A model generated the notes under the pieces. The model was not told the DNA's origin. It ran no database searches and saw only the letters and a program-made list of their open reading frames with translations. Below are positions 53,315 through 60,391 of a stretch of DNA of 64,000 bases, piece after piece. Origin of the DNA: Granulicella sp. WH15 (lineage in GTDB: Bacteria; Acidobacteriota; Terriglobia; Terriglobales; Acidobacteriaceae). Within the stretch, counting starts at the first letter, position 1. Every line of letters begins with the position of its first letter. A program made the position numbers and the translations under genes. The stretch spans positions 4,030,001-4,094,000 of the forward strand of contig NZ_CP042596.1 in assembly GCF_009914315.1 (NCBI RefSeq), read 5' to 3'.

Positions 53315-54235
53315 TTAAGCAGTTATCTGAATCTCACTCCGCACCTGCGTCTTCGAGTGCAGCGTCAAGGTAAAAGCAGCGGTAAGAATCATCGCTCCGC
53401 CGACCCACGCGCTGGGGCCGAGATGCTCCTTCAGGATCACCACGCCGAGGACCGAGCCAACCAGCGGCTCCATGTTGAGCAGGACACCGGCCTGCGACGC
53501 CGGAACCTGCGTCATACCCCAGTTCCATAGCAGCGTGGTGGTGGCCGTGCAAAGAACGCCGCTGGCGATCAACGCTCCCCACGCCTTAGCGGAGATGTGC
53601 TCCACCGGAGGCACCCCGAAGAACAGCGGCACGATAACGCAGAGCATCAGCATCCCGACGGCAGTGCCGTAGGCCGTGACCACAGCGGCGGAGTGGCGCT
53701 GCATCAGGCGTCGGTTGCCGAGGATCCAGAACAACGCGATGGCCATCGAGAGCACGACCAGCAGGTCGCCGCTCAGGGAGGCACCGCCCTTCTGATGCGA
53801 GTGGCCGCCGACGGCGATGAGAGCCGCGCCCGTGGTCGAAGCAGCCAAAGCGAGCCAGCCGATGGTATCCATGCGCTCGTGCGCGAAGACGGCTGCGCCG
53901 ACGGCGAGCAGAACGGGCATGGTCCCGACCATCAGCGCGGCGTGGCTGACGGTGGTGAGCGAAAGCCCGTAGAACTGGAGGAGAAACTGCAAGGGCACGC
54001 CGAGAAAGGAGGCTCCGAAGAGCAAGCCCCACTCGCGGCGATTGAGGCCGGGCCGGTGCGTGAGCAACAGCGGAATGAGCGCGATGGTCGCGAAGAAGAA
54101 GCGGTAGAAGACCATGGAGCCGACGCCCATCTCGGCCAGCGCGATCTTGCCGAAGAAGAAGCCGCTGCCCCAGAGGCTGCTGGCCGCGAAGCAGGCGAGG
54201 AAGCCCAGGCCGCGACTTTTTGCAGGGGAAGACAT
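53315..54235 (-). CDS. EamA/DMT-family transporter
   Basis: The 306-residue inner-membrane protein has about ten hydrophobic segments in two EamA halves. The first has FLACFAASSLWGSGFFFGKIAL and FYRFFFATIALIPLLL, the second GVLCTATTTLLWNWGMTQVPASQAGVLLNMEPLVGSVLGVVIL. The NMEPL stretch before the last helices is characteristic. Members export amino acids or metabolites; the substrate cannot be told. It is convergent with panE and divergent from a secreted M20 enzyme. Confidence 0.85.
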   Translation of the reverse strand: MSSPAKSRGLGFLACFAASSLWGSGFFFGKIALAEMGVGSMVFYRFFFATIALIPLLLTHRPGLNRREWGLLFGASFLGVPLQFLLQFYGLSLTTVSHAALMVGTMPVLLAVGAAVFAHERMDTIGWLALAASTTGAALIAVGGHSHQKGGASLSGDLLVVLSMAIALFWILGNRRLMQRHSAAVVTAYGTAVGMLMLCVIVPLFFGVPPVEHISAKAWGALIASGVLCTATTTLLWNWGMTQVPASQAGVLLNMEPLVGSVLGVVILKEHLGPSAWVGGAMILTAAFTLTLHSKTQVRSEIQITA

Positions 54236-54242
54236 ATAGCTC

Positions 54243-54405
54243 TATGGTACTTCGGCACGAAACGACGCTCGCTGCCGACCAACGGAAGGCCCCATGCTGA
54301 TGATCCTGCCCATGCTACCCGAGAACGGTACGAAGTACCCGACCAACGGGAGGCCCCATGCGGCTCATTTCCCCATGCCGCCTCGAGAACCGTATGAAGT
54401 ACATG
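54243..54405. repeat. Compound family B repeat, copy 4
   Basis: Three arms are present: gccgaccaacggaaggcccc (54272-54291), cccgaccaacgggaggccccat, and two gaa-cggtacgaagtac-like heads in the inverted sense. It looks like two family B elements fused. It occupies the divergent promoter region of the EamA and M20 genes. Confidence 0.65.
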
Positions 54406-54421
54406 GTATTCTCCGGCCATC

Positions 54422-55774
54422 ATGTTGAAATCTGCCTCCGCTTCGCTGCTGGTTCTTGCCGCGCTCGGCTCGTACGCGCGCGCCCAATCCACCACCACCG
54501 CTCCCACGCCCACCGAGACGGCCATGACCAAGGCCATCGACGCCGAAGCCCCCGCCGCTGCGGCGCTGCTCGAGAAGATCGTGGATATCAACAGCGGCAC
54601 CATGAACTTGCCCGGCGTGGTGAAGGTGAAGGACGTGCTCGAACCGGAGCTGCAGGCGCTCGGTTTCAAGACGCGTTGGGTTCCGATGGACCAGGAGGTA
54701 GCTCGCGCCGGGCACCTGCTGGCCACGCACGCCTGCCCCGCCGGAACCGGCAAGTGCGGCAGGAAGCTGCTGCTGATCGGCCACATGGACACGGTCTTCG
54801 AGCCGAACTCGACCTTCCAGAAGTACTCGATTGTGCCGGGCACGAATGGCCGCGTGGCCACGGGGCCGGGCGTGAGCGATATGAAGGGAGGGCTGATCGT
54901 GATGCTGAGCGCGCTGAAGGCCATGAAGGCCGCGGGCGTGCTCGACCAGAGCGAGATGACCATTGTGCTGAGCGGCGATGAGGAGCGCCACGGCACCCCG
55001 ACCAGCGTGAGCCGCCGCGACATGATCGATGCGGGCAAGCGCAACGACTACGCCTTCGAGTTCGAGAACGCGACGCGCATCGGCGGCGTGGACGGCAAGG
55101 ATTCGGTACGGATCGGGCGGCGCAGCGCAATTTCGTGGAAGCTGGAGGTGACGGGCAAGACCGGCCACTCCTCAGGCATCTTCAATGAGGGTATGGGCTT
55201 TGGCGCGATTTACGAGATGGCGCGGATTCTGGACCAGTTCCGCAGCGAGCTGCGCGAACCGGGACTGACCTATAACGTGGGCCTGGTGCTGGGCGGCGCG
55301 ACTGCGGAGCGCAACTCCACCGAGACGGGCGGCACCGCGACGGGCAAGGTCAATATCATTCCGCCGACGGCGCTGGCGGACGGTGACATCCGCACGCTGA
55401 ACGATGAGCAAACGGTACGAGTGAAGGGCAGGATGGAGAAGATCGTCCGCGATCATCTGGCGGGAACGAGTGCTCGGATTGAATTTGAAGATCTGTATCC
55501 GGCGATGGCGGTGACGCCGGGGTCGGAGGCTCTGCTGGCCAAGCTACAGGGTGTAAACCAGACGCTGGGCGTGCCGAAGGAGGAGATTCTGGACCCGATT
55601 CAGGGCGGCGCGGGGGATATTGCGTTTGTGGCTCCGTACCTGCCGGGACTGGTAGGTACGGGCGCGGATGGCGCGGGTGCTCACGCGGAGGGGGAGACGG
55701 TTTATCTGGACTCGCTGCCGTTGCAGGCGAAGAGAATGGCGATCCTGATGTATCGGCTCGGACAAGAGAAGTAA
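54422..55774 (+). CDS. Secreted M20 glutamate carboxypeptidase (CPG2-like)
   Basis: The protein has 450 residues with a signal peptide (SASASLLVLAALGSYARAQ). The metal site follows the CPG2 pattern: LLIGHMDTVFEPNSTFQ (His, Asp), GPGVSDMKGGLIVML (bridging Asp), LSGDEERHG (catalytic Glu) and GAGAHAEGE near the C-terminus (last His). The dimerisation domain carries TGKTGHSSGIFNEG. CPG2 removes C-terminal glutamate from folates and peptides. The start is an ATG at 54422 directly after the repeat; a ribosome-binding site is weak. Codon use towards the 3' end is a little richer in G-ending codons than neighbours. Confidence 0.9.
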   Translation: MLKSASASLLVLAALGSYARAQSTTTAPTPTETAMTKAIDAEAPAAAALLEKIVDINSGTMNLPGVVKVKDVLEPELQALGFKTRWVPMDQEVARAGHLLATHACPAGTGKCGRKLLLIGHMDTVFEPNSTFQKYSIVPGTNGRVATGPGVSDMKGGLIVMLSALKAMKAAGVLDQSEMTIVLSGDEERHGTPTSVSRRDMIDAGKRNDYAFEFENATRIGGVDGKDSVRIGRRSAISWKLEVTGKTGHSSGIFNEGMGFGAIYEMARILDQFRSELREPGLTYNVGLVLGGATAERNSTETGGTATGKVNIIPPTALADGDIRTLNDEQTVRVKGRMEKIVRDHLAGTSARIEFEDLYPAMAVTPGSEALLAKLQGVNQTLGVPKEEILDPIQGGAGDIAFVAPYLPGLVGTGADGAGAHAEGETVYLDSLPLQAKRMAILMYRLGQEK

Positions 55775-55904
55775 GTACTTGGATGAGTTAGCAGCGTGGT
55801 CCTCCCGTTGGTCGAGAATCTCTACTCCCGACCAACGGGAGGACAATGCGAAGCAGTAAAAAGGCGTGTGAACGCCTGCCCCGCGCGTAGCGGGCTTGTA
55901 GTCT
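55775..55904 (+). repeat. Family B arms plus family C repeat
   Basis: gtcctcccgttggtcgagaa and cccgaccaacgggaggac (about 55800-55846) can pair as a hairpin. Then aatgcgaagcagtaaaaagg, cgtgtgaacgcctgccccgc and gcgtagcgggctt form family C. The block abuts the MATE stop codon at 55905 and begins at the M20 stop. Confidence 0.75.
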
Positions 55905-57278
55905 TTACACGCTGATAAGCCGCAGTTGACGCCGCCAGAGCAGGATCAGGACGATCCCCGCGATGACGAGCGCGGCGCAAAGCCCCAACCACAAACCGCG
56001 TGCGCCCATGTGCTGGTGGAAGCAGAGATAGATCCCCAGCGGCAGGCCCACCAGCCAGTAGCTGCACAGGTGCGTGATAAGCCCGGAGTGAGTATTCCCC
56101 GCGCCGCGCAAGGCTCCGATCGCTGTGACCTGAAGCCCGTCGCAGAACTGGAAGATCGACGCGATGAGCAGCAGCGGAACAGCGGCGGCGATGACGGAGG
56201 GATCGTGCGTGAAGGCCGAGGCCAGACGGTGCGGCGCGACGATAAAGAGCAGCGAGCTGAAGAGCATGAAGATCGCGCCGAGGCCGATGGCGGTCCAGCC
56301 GGCGGCGCGGGCCTCTGGGAGTGAACGTCGGCCAATCGCCTGCCCCACGCGGATGCTGGCGGCGGCGGAGAGGCCAAGCGGAATCATGAAGGTGAAGGCG
56401 ATGCAGTTGAGGGCGATCTCATGGCCCGCCAGCGGCACCGAACCGAGCGTCGCGATGAGGTTGGTGACGACGGTGAAGATCGCGATCTCGATGAGAATCG
56501 TTGCACCGGAGGGTAGGCCGAGCGCGAGCAGGCGGCGGATGCTGGGCCAGTGCGGGGCGAGCGATACCCGCAGCAGACCGTAGTCGTGCTTGCGGTTGAC
56601 GTAGAGCAGCGCCGCGATGAGGAAGACGGCTTGATACGCGCGCGAGAGCGAGGTCGAAATACCCGAGCCGACGACTCCTAGCATGGGGATCGCAAGCACG
56701 AAGGTGTGGGCCGCGAGCGTGAGGCTCCAACGATGGCCGTAGATGAGGAGCCAGTCGAAGAGGATGTTGACAAGGTTGGCCGAGACCAGCGCGGCGGCGA
56801 TGATGCGGACGTGGTTGAAGGCTTGCAAGTAGCGGCGCAAGGTGAAGTAGAGCATCAGCGGCAGCGTGCCGAGGCTGAGCGCTCCGAGTGTGCCGAGTGC
56901 TCCCTTGAGGACCTCCGGGTCGGTGTGCAGGCGGCTCATGCCGAAGGGCGCTACGGCAAAGATCATCATGAGCAGGCCGGAGATGGCGACGGCGAGGAGG
57001 ATGCCCTGGTAGAGCCAGCGGTTGGCCTCGTCGAAGCGGCCCGCGCCGTGGGCCTGAGCGACCGTGGTGTCGAGCCCCAGGAGGATGCCACCGATACCGA
57101 AGACCAGCATGTTGAAGAACACCTGCGAGAGCGCGGCGGCGGAGATGGCCGTGGCCGCGTTGGGCAAGTGGCCCACCATGACGGTGTCGACGATGCTCAT
57201 CGACATCCAGCCGACCTCAGCCAGAACCAGAGGCAGGGCGATGCGGAGCATCAACGGGATTTCTTTGCGGATAGACAT
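55905..57278 (-). CDS. MATE family multidrug/sodium exporter
   Basis: The start at 57278 (MSIRKEIPLMLRIALPLVL) is preferred; fourteen more upstream codons lie in repeat DNA. The 457-residue inner-membrane protein has about twelve hydrophobic segments in two MatE halves. GWMSMSIVDTVMVGHLP opens the first, and LGLPSGATILIEIAIFTVVT the second. LGLDTTVAQAHGAGR is typical of NorM-like proteins. It should expel cationic compounds in exchange for ions. It is convergent with the M20 carboxypeptidase. Confidence 0.9.
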   Translation of the reverse strand: MSIRKEIPLMLRIALPLVLAEVGWMSMSIVDTVMVGHLPNAATAISAAALSQVFFNMLVFGIGGILLGLDTTVAQAHGAGRFDEANRWLYQGILLAVAISGLLMMIFAVAPFGMSRLHTDPEVLKGALGTLGALSLGTLPLMLYFTLRRYLQAFNHVRIIAAALVSANLVNILFDWLLIYGHRWSLTLAAHTFVLAIPMLGVVGSGISTSLSRAYQAVFLIAALLYVNRKHDYGLLRVSLAPHWPSIRRLLALGLPSGATILIEIAIFTVVTNLIATLGSVPLAGHEIALNCIAFTFMIPLGLSAAASIRVGQAIGRRSLPEARAAGWTAIGLGAIFMLFSSLLFIVAPHRLASAFTHDPSVIAAAVPLLLIASIFQFCDGLQVTAIGALRGAGNTHSGLITHLCSYWLVGLPLGIYLCFHQHMGARGLWLGLCAALVIAGIVLILLWRRQLRLISV

Positions 57279-57400
57279 GCACTTCGTGCCGTTCTCGGGG
57301 CTGCATGGGTAAGTTAACACCCGAGGGCCTCCCGCTGGTCGGCAGCAAAAATCGCTTCTTTCCGAGTAGCAGGAGGCCCCACGCGCTTCACTTCCACATG
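57279..57400 (-). repeat. Family B intergenic repeat, copy 6
   Basis: The head cacttcgtgccgttctcggg lies just upstream of the MATE start codon, then gcctcccgctggtcggcagc and the second arm gagtagcaggaggccccac. It lies between threonine synthase (stop at 57408) and the MATE gene on the same strand. Confidence 0.7.
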
Positions 57401-57407
57401 GAAGTGC

Positions 57408-58670
57408 TTACTGCGGTGTGATGATGCCGCCCACCGGCATGGCCGTGGGCAAGGTGCCGGGGCGACGAAGGTGCATCGCATCGGCAGTCATATCGGTGTA
57501 CTTGAGGCCCGCTCCCGTGTTGAAGAGAACCACCGTATCGTTCGGCGACAGCTCGCCCGACTTGATGAGCGCGTCGTAAGCTGCCGTGGCAGCCGCGCCC
57601 TCGGGGCAGAGGAAGATGCCCTCATTCTTGGCGTAGTCCAGGATGCTGGCGAGGATCTCCTCATCCGTGTGCGCGATAGCCTTGCCGCCCGAGCGGTGAA
57701 CGATATCGAGGATGATGTAGTCGCCGTACGGCTTGGGCACGCGCAGCCCGGCGGCGAAGGTGGCGGCGTTCTGGAAGAACTCGCTGGCGGGCTTGCCCTC
57801 GTCGAAGGCGCGGCTGACAGGGGCGCAACCCGAAGCCTGCAGAGCATACATCTTGGGGCGCTTCGAGCCCTTCTCGATCCAGCCCAGCTCCTCCATCTCG
57901 TCGAATGCCTTCCACATGCCGATCAGGCCCACGCCGCCGCCGGTCGGGTAGAAGATGGCGTCGGGATACTTCCAGCCGAGCTGCTCGACCAGCTCGTAGC
58001 CCATGGTCTTCTTGCCCTCGATGCGGAAGGGCTCCTTGAGCGTGGAGATGTCGAACCAGACGTCTTCAGTGGGCAACCCGGCGGTCTTCTGCGACTTGAT
58101 CTCTTCGCCGACGAGGCGGGCGCAATCGGAGATGAGGCCGTCGATCATGTGCACGTCGGCTCCGTAGACGACGCCTTCGAGGTAATTGGCCAGGGGCACG
58201 TCCTGCGGCATGTAGATGTGCGCAGAGATACCAGCGGCGGCGGCGTAGGCAGCCAGCGCACCGGCGGCGTTACCGGCCGAGGGCACGGCCAGGTGCTTGA
58301 GGCCGTAGTGCTTCGCCATGGTGACCGCCATGCCCAGGCCGCGAGCCTTGAAGGTTCCGGTGGGGTTCGCACCCTCTTCCTTGATGAAGAGGCCGGGGTA
58401 ACGCTTCGACTGGATCATCGGGGTCCAGCCCTCGCCGAGCGAGACCGGGGTGACGTCGGGCAGGACGTCCTTGTAGCGCCACATGCCCAGGCTGGCGGGC
58501 GAGGCGGCGGCGTACTTGGCGGGGTTGTCGCGGTGTGCGGTCTTCTTCAGCTCGTCCATGTCGTAGCGGACGTAGAGGCTTTCGAGCGTGGCCGGGTCAA
58601 GGGTTTGAGGGGTTTCGGCGGAGAGACGATTATGGCTGCGGACGGATTCGAGATAGGCGATCTTCGGCAT
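57408..58670 (-). CDS. thrC: Threonine synthase
   Basis: The 420-residue cytoplasmic PLP enzyme converts O-phosphohomoserine to threonine. The start at 58670 (MPKIAYLESV) is chosen since the open frame upstream overlaps the divergent transporter. Family signs are LGEGWTPMIQS, the PLP-lysine in GANPTGTFKARG, the SAGNAAGALAAYAAAAG phosphate-binding stretch and YPTGGGVGLIGMWKAF. LCPEGAAATAAYDAL and FNTGAGLKY close the fold. This is the class I (plant-like, about 420 residues) form. It has no hom or thrB neighbour here. Confidence 0.9.
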   Translation of the reverse strand: MPKIAYLESVRSHNRLSAETPQTLDPATLESLYVRYDMDELKKTAHRDNPAKYAAASPASLGMWRYKDVLPDVTPVSLGEGWTPMIQSKRYPGLFIKEEGANPTGTFKARGLGMAVTMAKHYGLKHLAVPSAGNAAGALAAYAAAAGISAHIYMPQDVPLANYLEGVVYGADVHMIDGLISDCARLVGEEIKSQKTAGLPTEDVWFDISTLKEPFRIEGKKTMGYELVEQLGWKYPDAIFYPTGGGVGLIGMWKAFDEMEELGWIEKGSKRPKMYALQASGCAPVSRAFDEGKPASEFFQNAATFAAGLRVPKPYGDYIILDIVHRSGGKAIAHTDEEILASILDYAKNEGIFLCPEGAAATAAYDALIKSGELSPNDTVVLFNTGAGLKYTDMTADAMHLRRPGTLPTAMPVGGIITPQ

Positions 58671-58757
58671 AAGACTCGATGGTAGTGGATTTGAGGGACA
58701 CTGATAAACCTGTGGGCAATGAAATCGCAAAGTCGGGATAGGATCAAGGAACCGATC

Positions 58758-59993
58758 ATGCAGAGTGTCGTCTCGATGCAAGAACAGGGATTCTGGCAGA
58801 TGGCGCGGGAGCCTGCGCGGCGAAACGCGCTCGTGGCCGCGTCGCTGGGCTGGATGCTCGACAGCATGGATGTGATGCTGTACTCGATGATCCTGCCGCA
58901 GGTGGCGCGGGAGCTGCATCTTTCGGCGGCCATGGCGGGCGGCGTCATCTCGCTGACGCTGATTGCGGCGGCGGTGGGCGGCATCGGGTTCGGCTTTGTC
59001 GCCGACCGGCTGGGGCGCACGCGGGCGCTCTCGGCCAGCATCCTGATCTACTGCGTGGCCACGGGGTTGTGCGCGCTGGTCCACACGGCTCCGCAGCTAC
59101 TGGTGTGCCGCATGGTGCTGGGGCTGGGCATGGGCGGCGAGTGGGCGGCGGGCGCGGCGCTGGTGGCCGAAAGCTGGCCGGACCGGCATCGGGGCAAGGC
59201 GCTGGCCATCGTGCAAAGCTCGTGGGCCGTGGGCTACGCGCTGGCAGCGCTGGTGGTGGCCGTGGTGATGCCGCACTTCGGCTGGCGCGCAGTTTTTCTG
59301 GCCGGGATGCTTCCGGCGCTGGTGACGGTCTGGATTCGGACGCAGGTGAAGGAGTCCGAGGCATGGGTGAAACATCCTGCGGAGCGGGTGCCGGTAAGTC
59401 TCCTGTTTCGCGGCGAGCTGGGCCGCAACACCTTGATTATCACCACGATGAACGCGGCCAGCCTCTTCGCATGGTGGGGTCTGTTCTCCTGGGTTCCGGC
59501 GTTTCTCTCCCTGCCCGTGGCGCGCGGCGGGCGCGGGCTGGATATCTTTCACACCTCCGCGTGGACGATCCTGATGCAGTGCGGCACTTGGCTGGGGTAC
59601 GTGAGCTTCGGCGTGCTGGCCGACCGTTTCGGGCGCAAACGGATCTACATCCTCTACTTAGTGCTGGCGGCCTGCATGGTGCCGGTGTACGTGCTGGCCC
59701 CCGGCGCGACGGCGCTGCTGCTGCTGGGGCCGGTGATCGGGTTCTGGGGCTCGGGGTACTTCTCAGGCTTCGGCGTCATCGCCAGCGAGGCGTTTCCGAC
59801 TGCGCTGCGCGGGCGAGCGCTGGGGTTCTCCTACAACCTGGGGAGGATCGTCAGCGCGGCGGCTCCCTATACGATCGGACGGCTCTCGGAGAGCCGTGGC
59901 ATTGGCCCGGCATTGCTGCTGACGTCTGCGGGGTTTATTCTGGCAGCGCTAACAGCATCGGCACTTAAGGAAAAGCATCGGATAGAGGCGTAA
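58758..59993 (+). CDS. MFS transporter (sugar/organic acid or sialate symporter group)
   Basis: The ATG at 58758 has AAGGA eight bases upstream; an ATG 13 codons earlier lacks a site. The protein has 411 residues and twelve hydrophobic segments. It opens with SLGWMLDSMDVMLYSMILPQ. The MFS loop 2-3 motif is seen as GFVADRLGRTRAL, and its second-half copy as GVLADRFGRKRIY. GMGGEWAAGAALVAESWPDRHRGKA is typical of the sialate/aromatic-acid:H+ symporter groups. The substrate is probably a small carboxylate. It is divergent from thrC. Confidence 0.88.
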   Translation: MQSVVSMQEQGFWQMAREPARRNALVAASLGWMLDSMDVMLYSMILPQVARELHLSAAMAGGVISLTLIAAAVGGIGFGFVADRLGRTRALSASILIYCVATGLCALVHTAPQLLVCRMVLGLGMGGEWAAGAALVAESWPDRHRGKALAIVQSSWAVGYALAALVVAVVMPHFGWRAVFLAGMLPALVTVWIRTQVKESEAWVKHPAERVPVSLLFRGELGRNTLIITTMNAASLFAWWGLFSWVPAFLSLPVARGGRGLDIFHTSAWTILMQCGTWLGYVSFGVLADRFGRKRIYILYLVLAACMVPVYVLAPGATALLLLGPVIGFWGSGYFSGFGVIASEAFPTALRGRALGFSYNLGRIVSAAAPYTIGRLSESRGIGPALLLTSAGFILAALTASALKEKHRIEA

Positions 59994-60391
59994 ACTATCG
60001 CCAAAAGCTGATTTTTAATCTTTAGTAACTACTTTTTCCGTAAAGGTAACCTATAGAAAGCAGCCAGTAACCAAACTCCGGGCCGCCAATAGACCGGCCG
60101 CCTACCGCCTTTCAGTCAGCCACCTATTCTCTTCTTGCCAATTGCAGAGAGGATGGGTAATGATTCGCATTGAATCTGGAGAGCCCAGGAAGAGTCTCCC
60201 AGCAAATGCTTTGCATGTTACGTTTGTAATGGAATCAATCGGTTACTTCACTCAAAGTTAGTAACGATCTCAGCCTGGGCCGCGCGGATGGATCGAAGGG
60301 TCTATCAGTTCCAGCCTTGCATTCCTCCACGGCCCGCGTGATCATCGTCGCGTGATCCGCGTCCGTCTTCTGCCGGATAGTACGAGGTTCT
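59994..60391. other. Non-coding gap upstream of the GGDEF-EAL gene
   Basis: About 400 bases show no coding frame of quality. It is more AT-rich at 60000-60060 and around 60200-60250, where promoters may lie. I searched by eye for a cyclic di-GMP riboswitch of the GEMM type and found none. GAGG at 60383 serves as the ribosome-binding site of the next gene. Confidence 0.5.

Noticed and set aside
59994..60391. Cyclic di-GMP (GEMM) riboswitch upstream of the GGDEF-EAL gene
   Set aside because: The conserved GEMM core and its tetraloop receptor strings are not found by eye.
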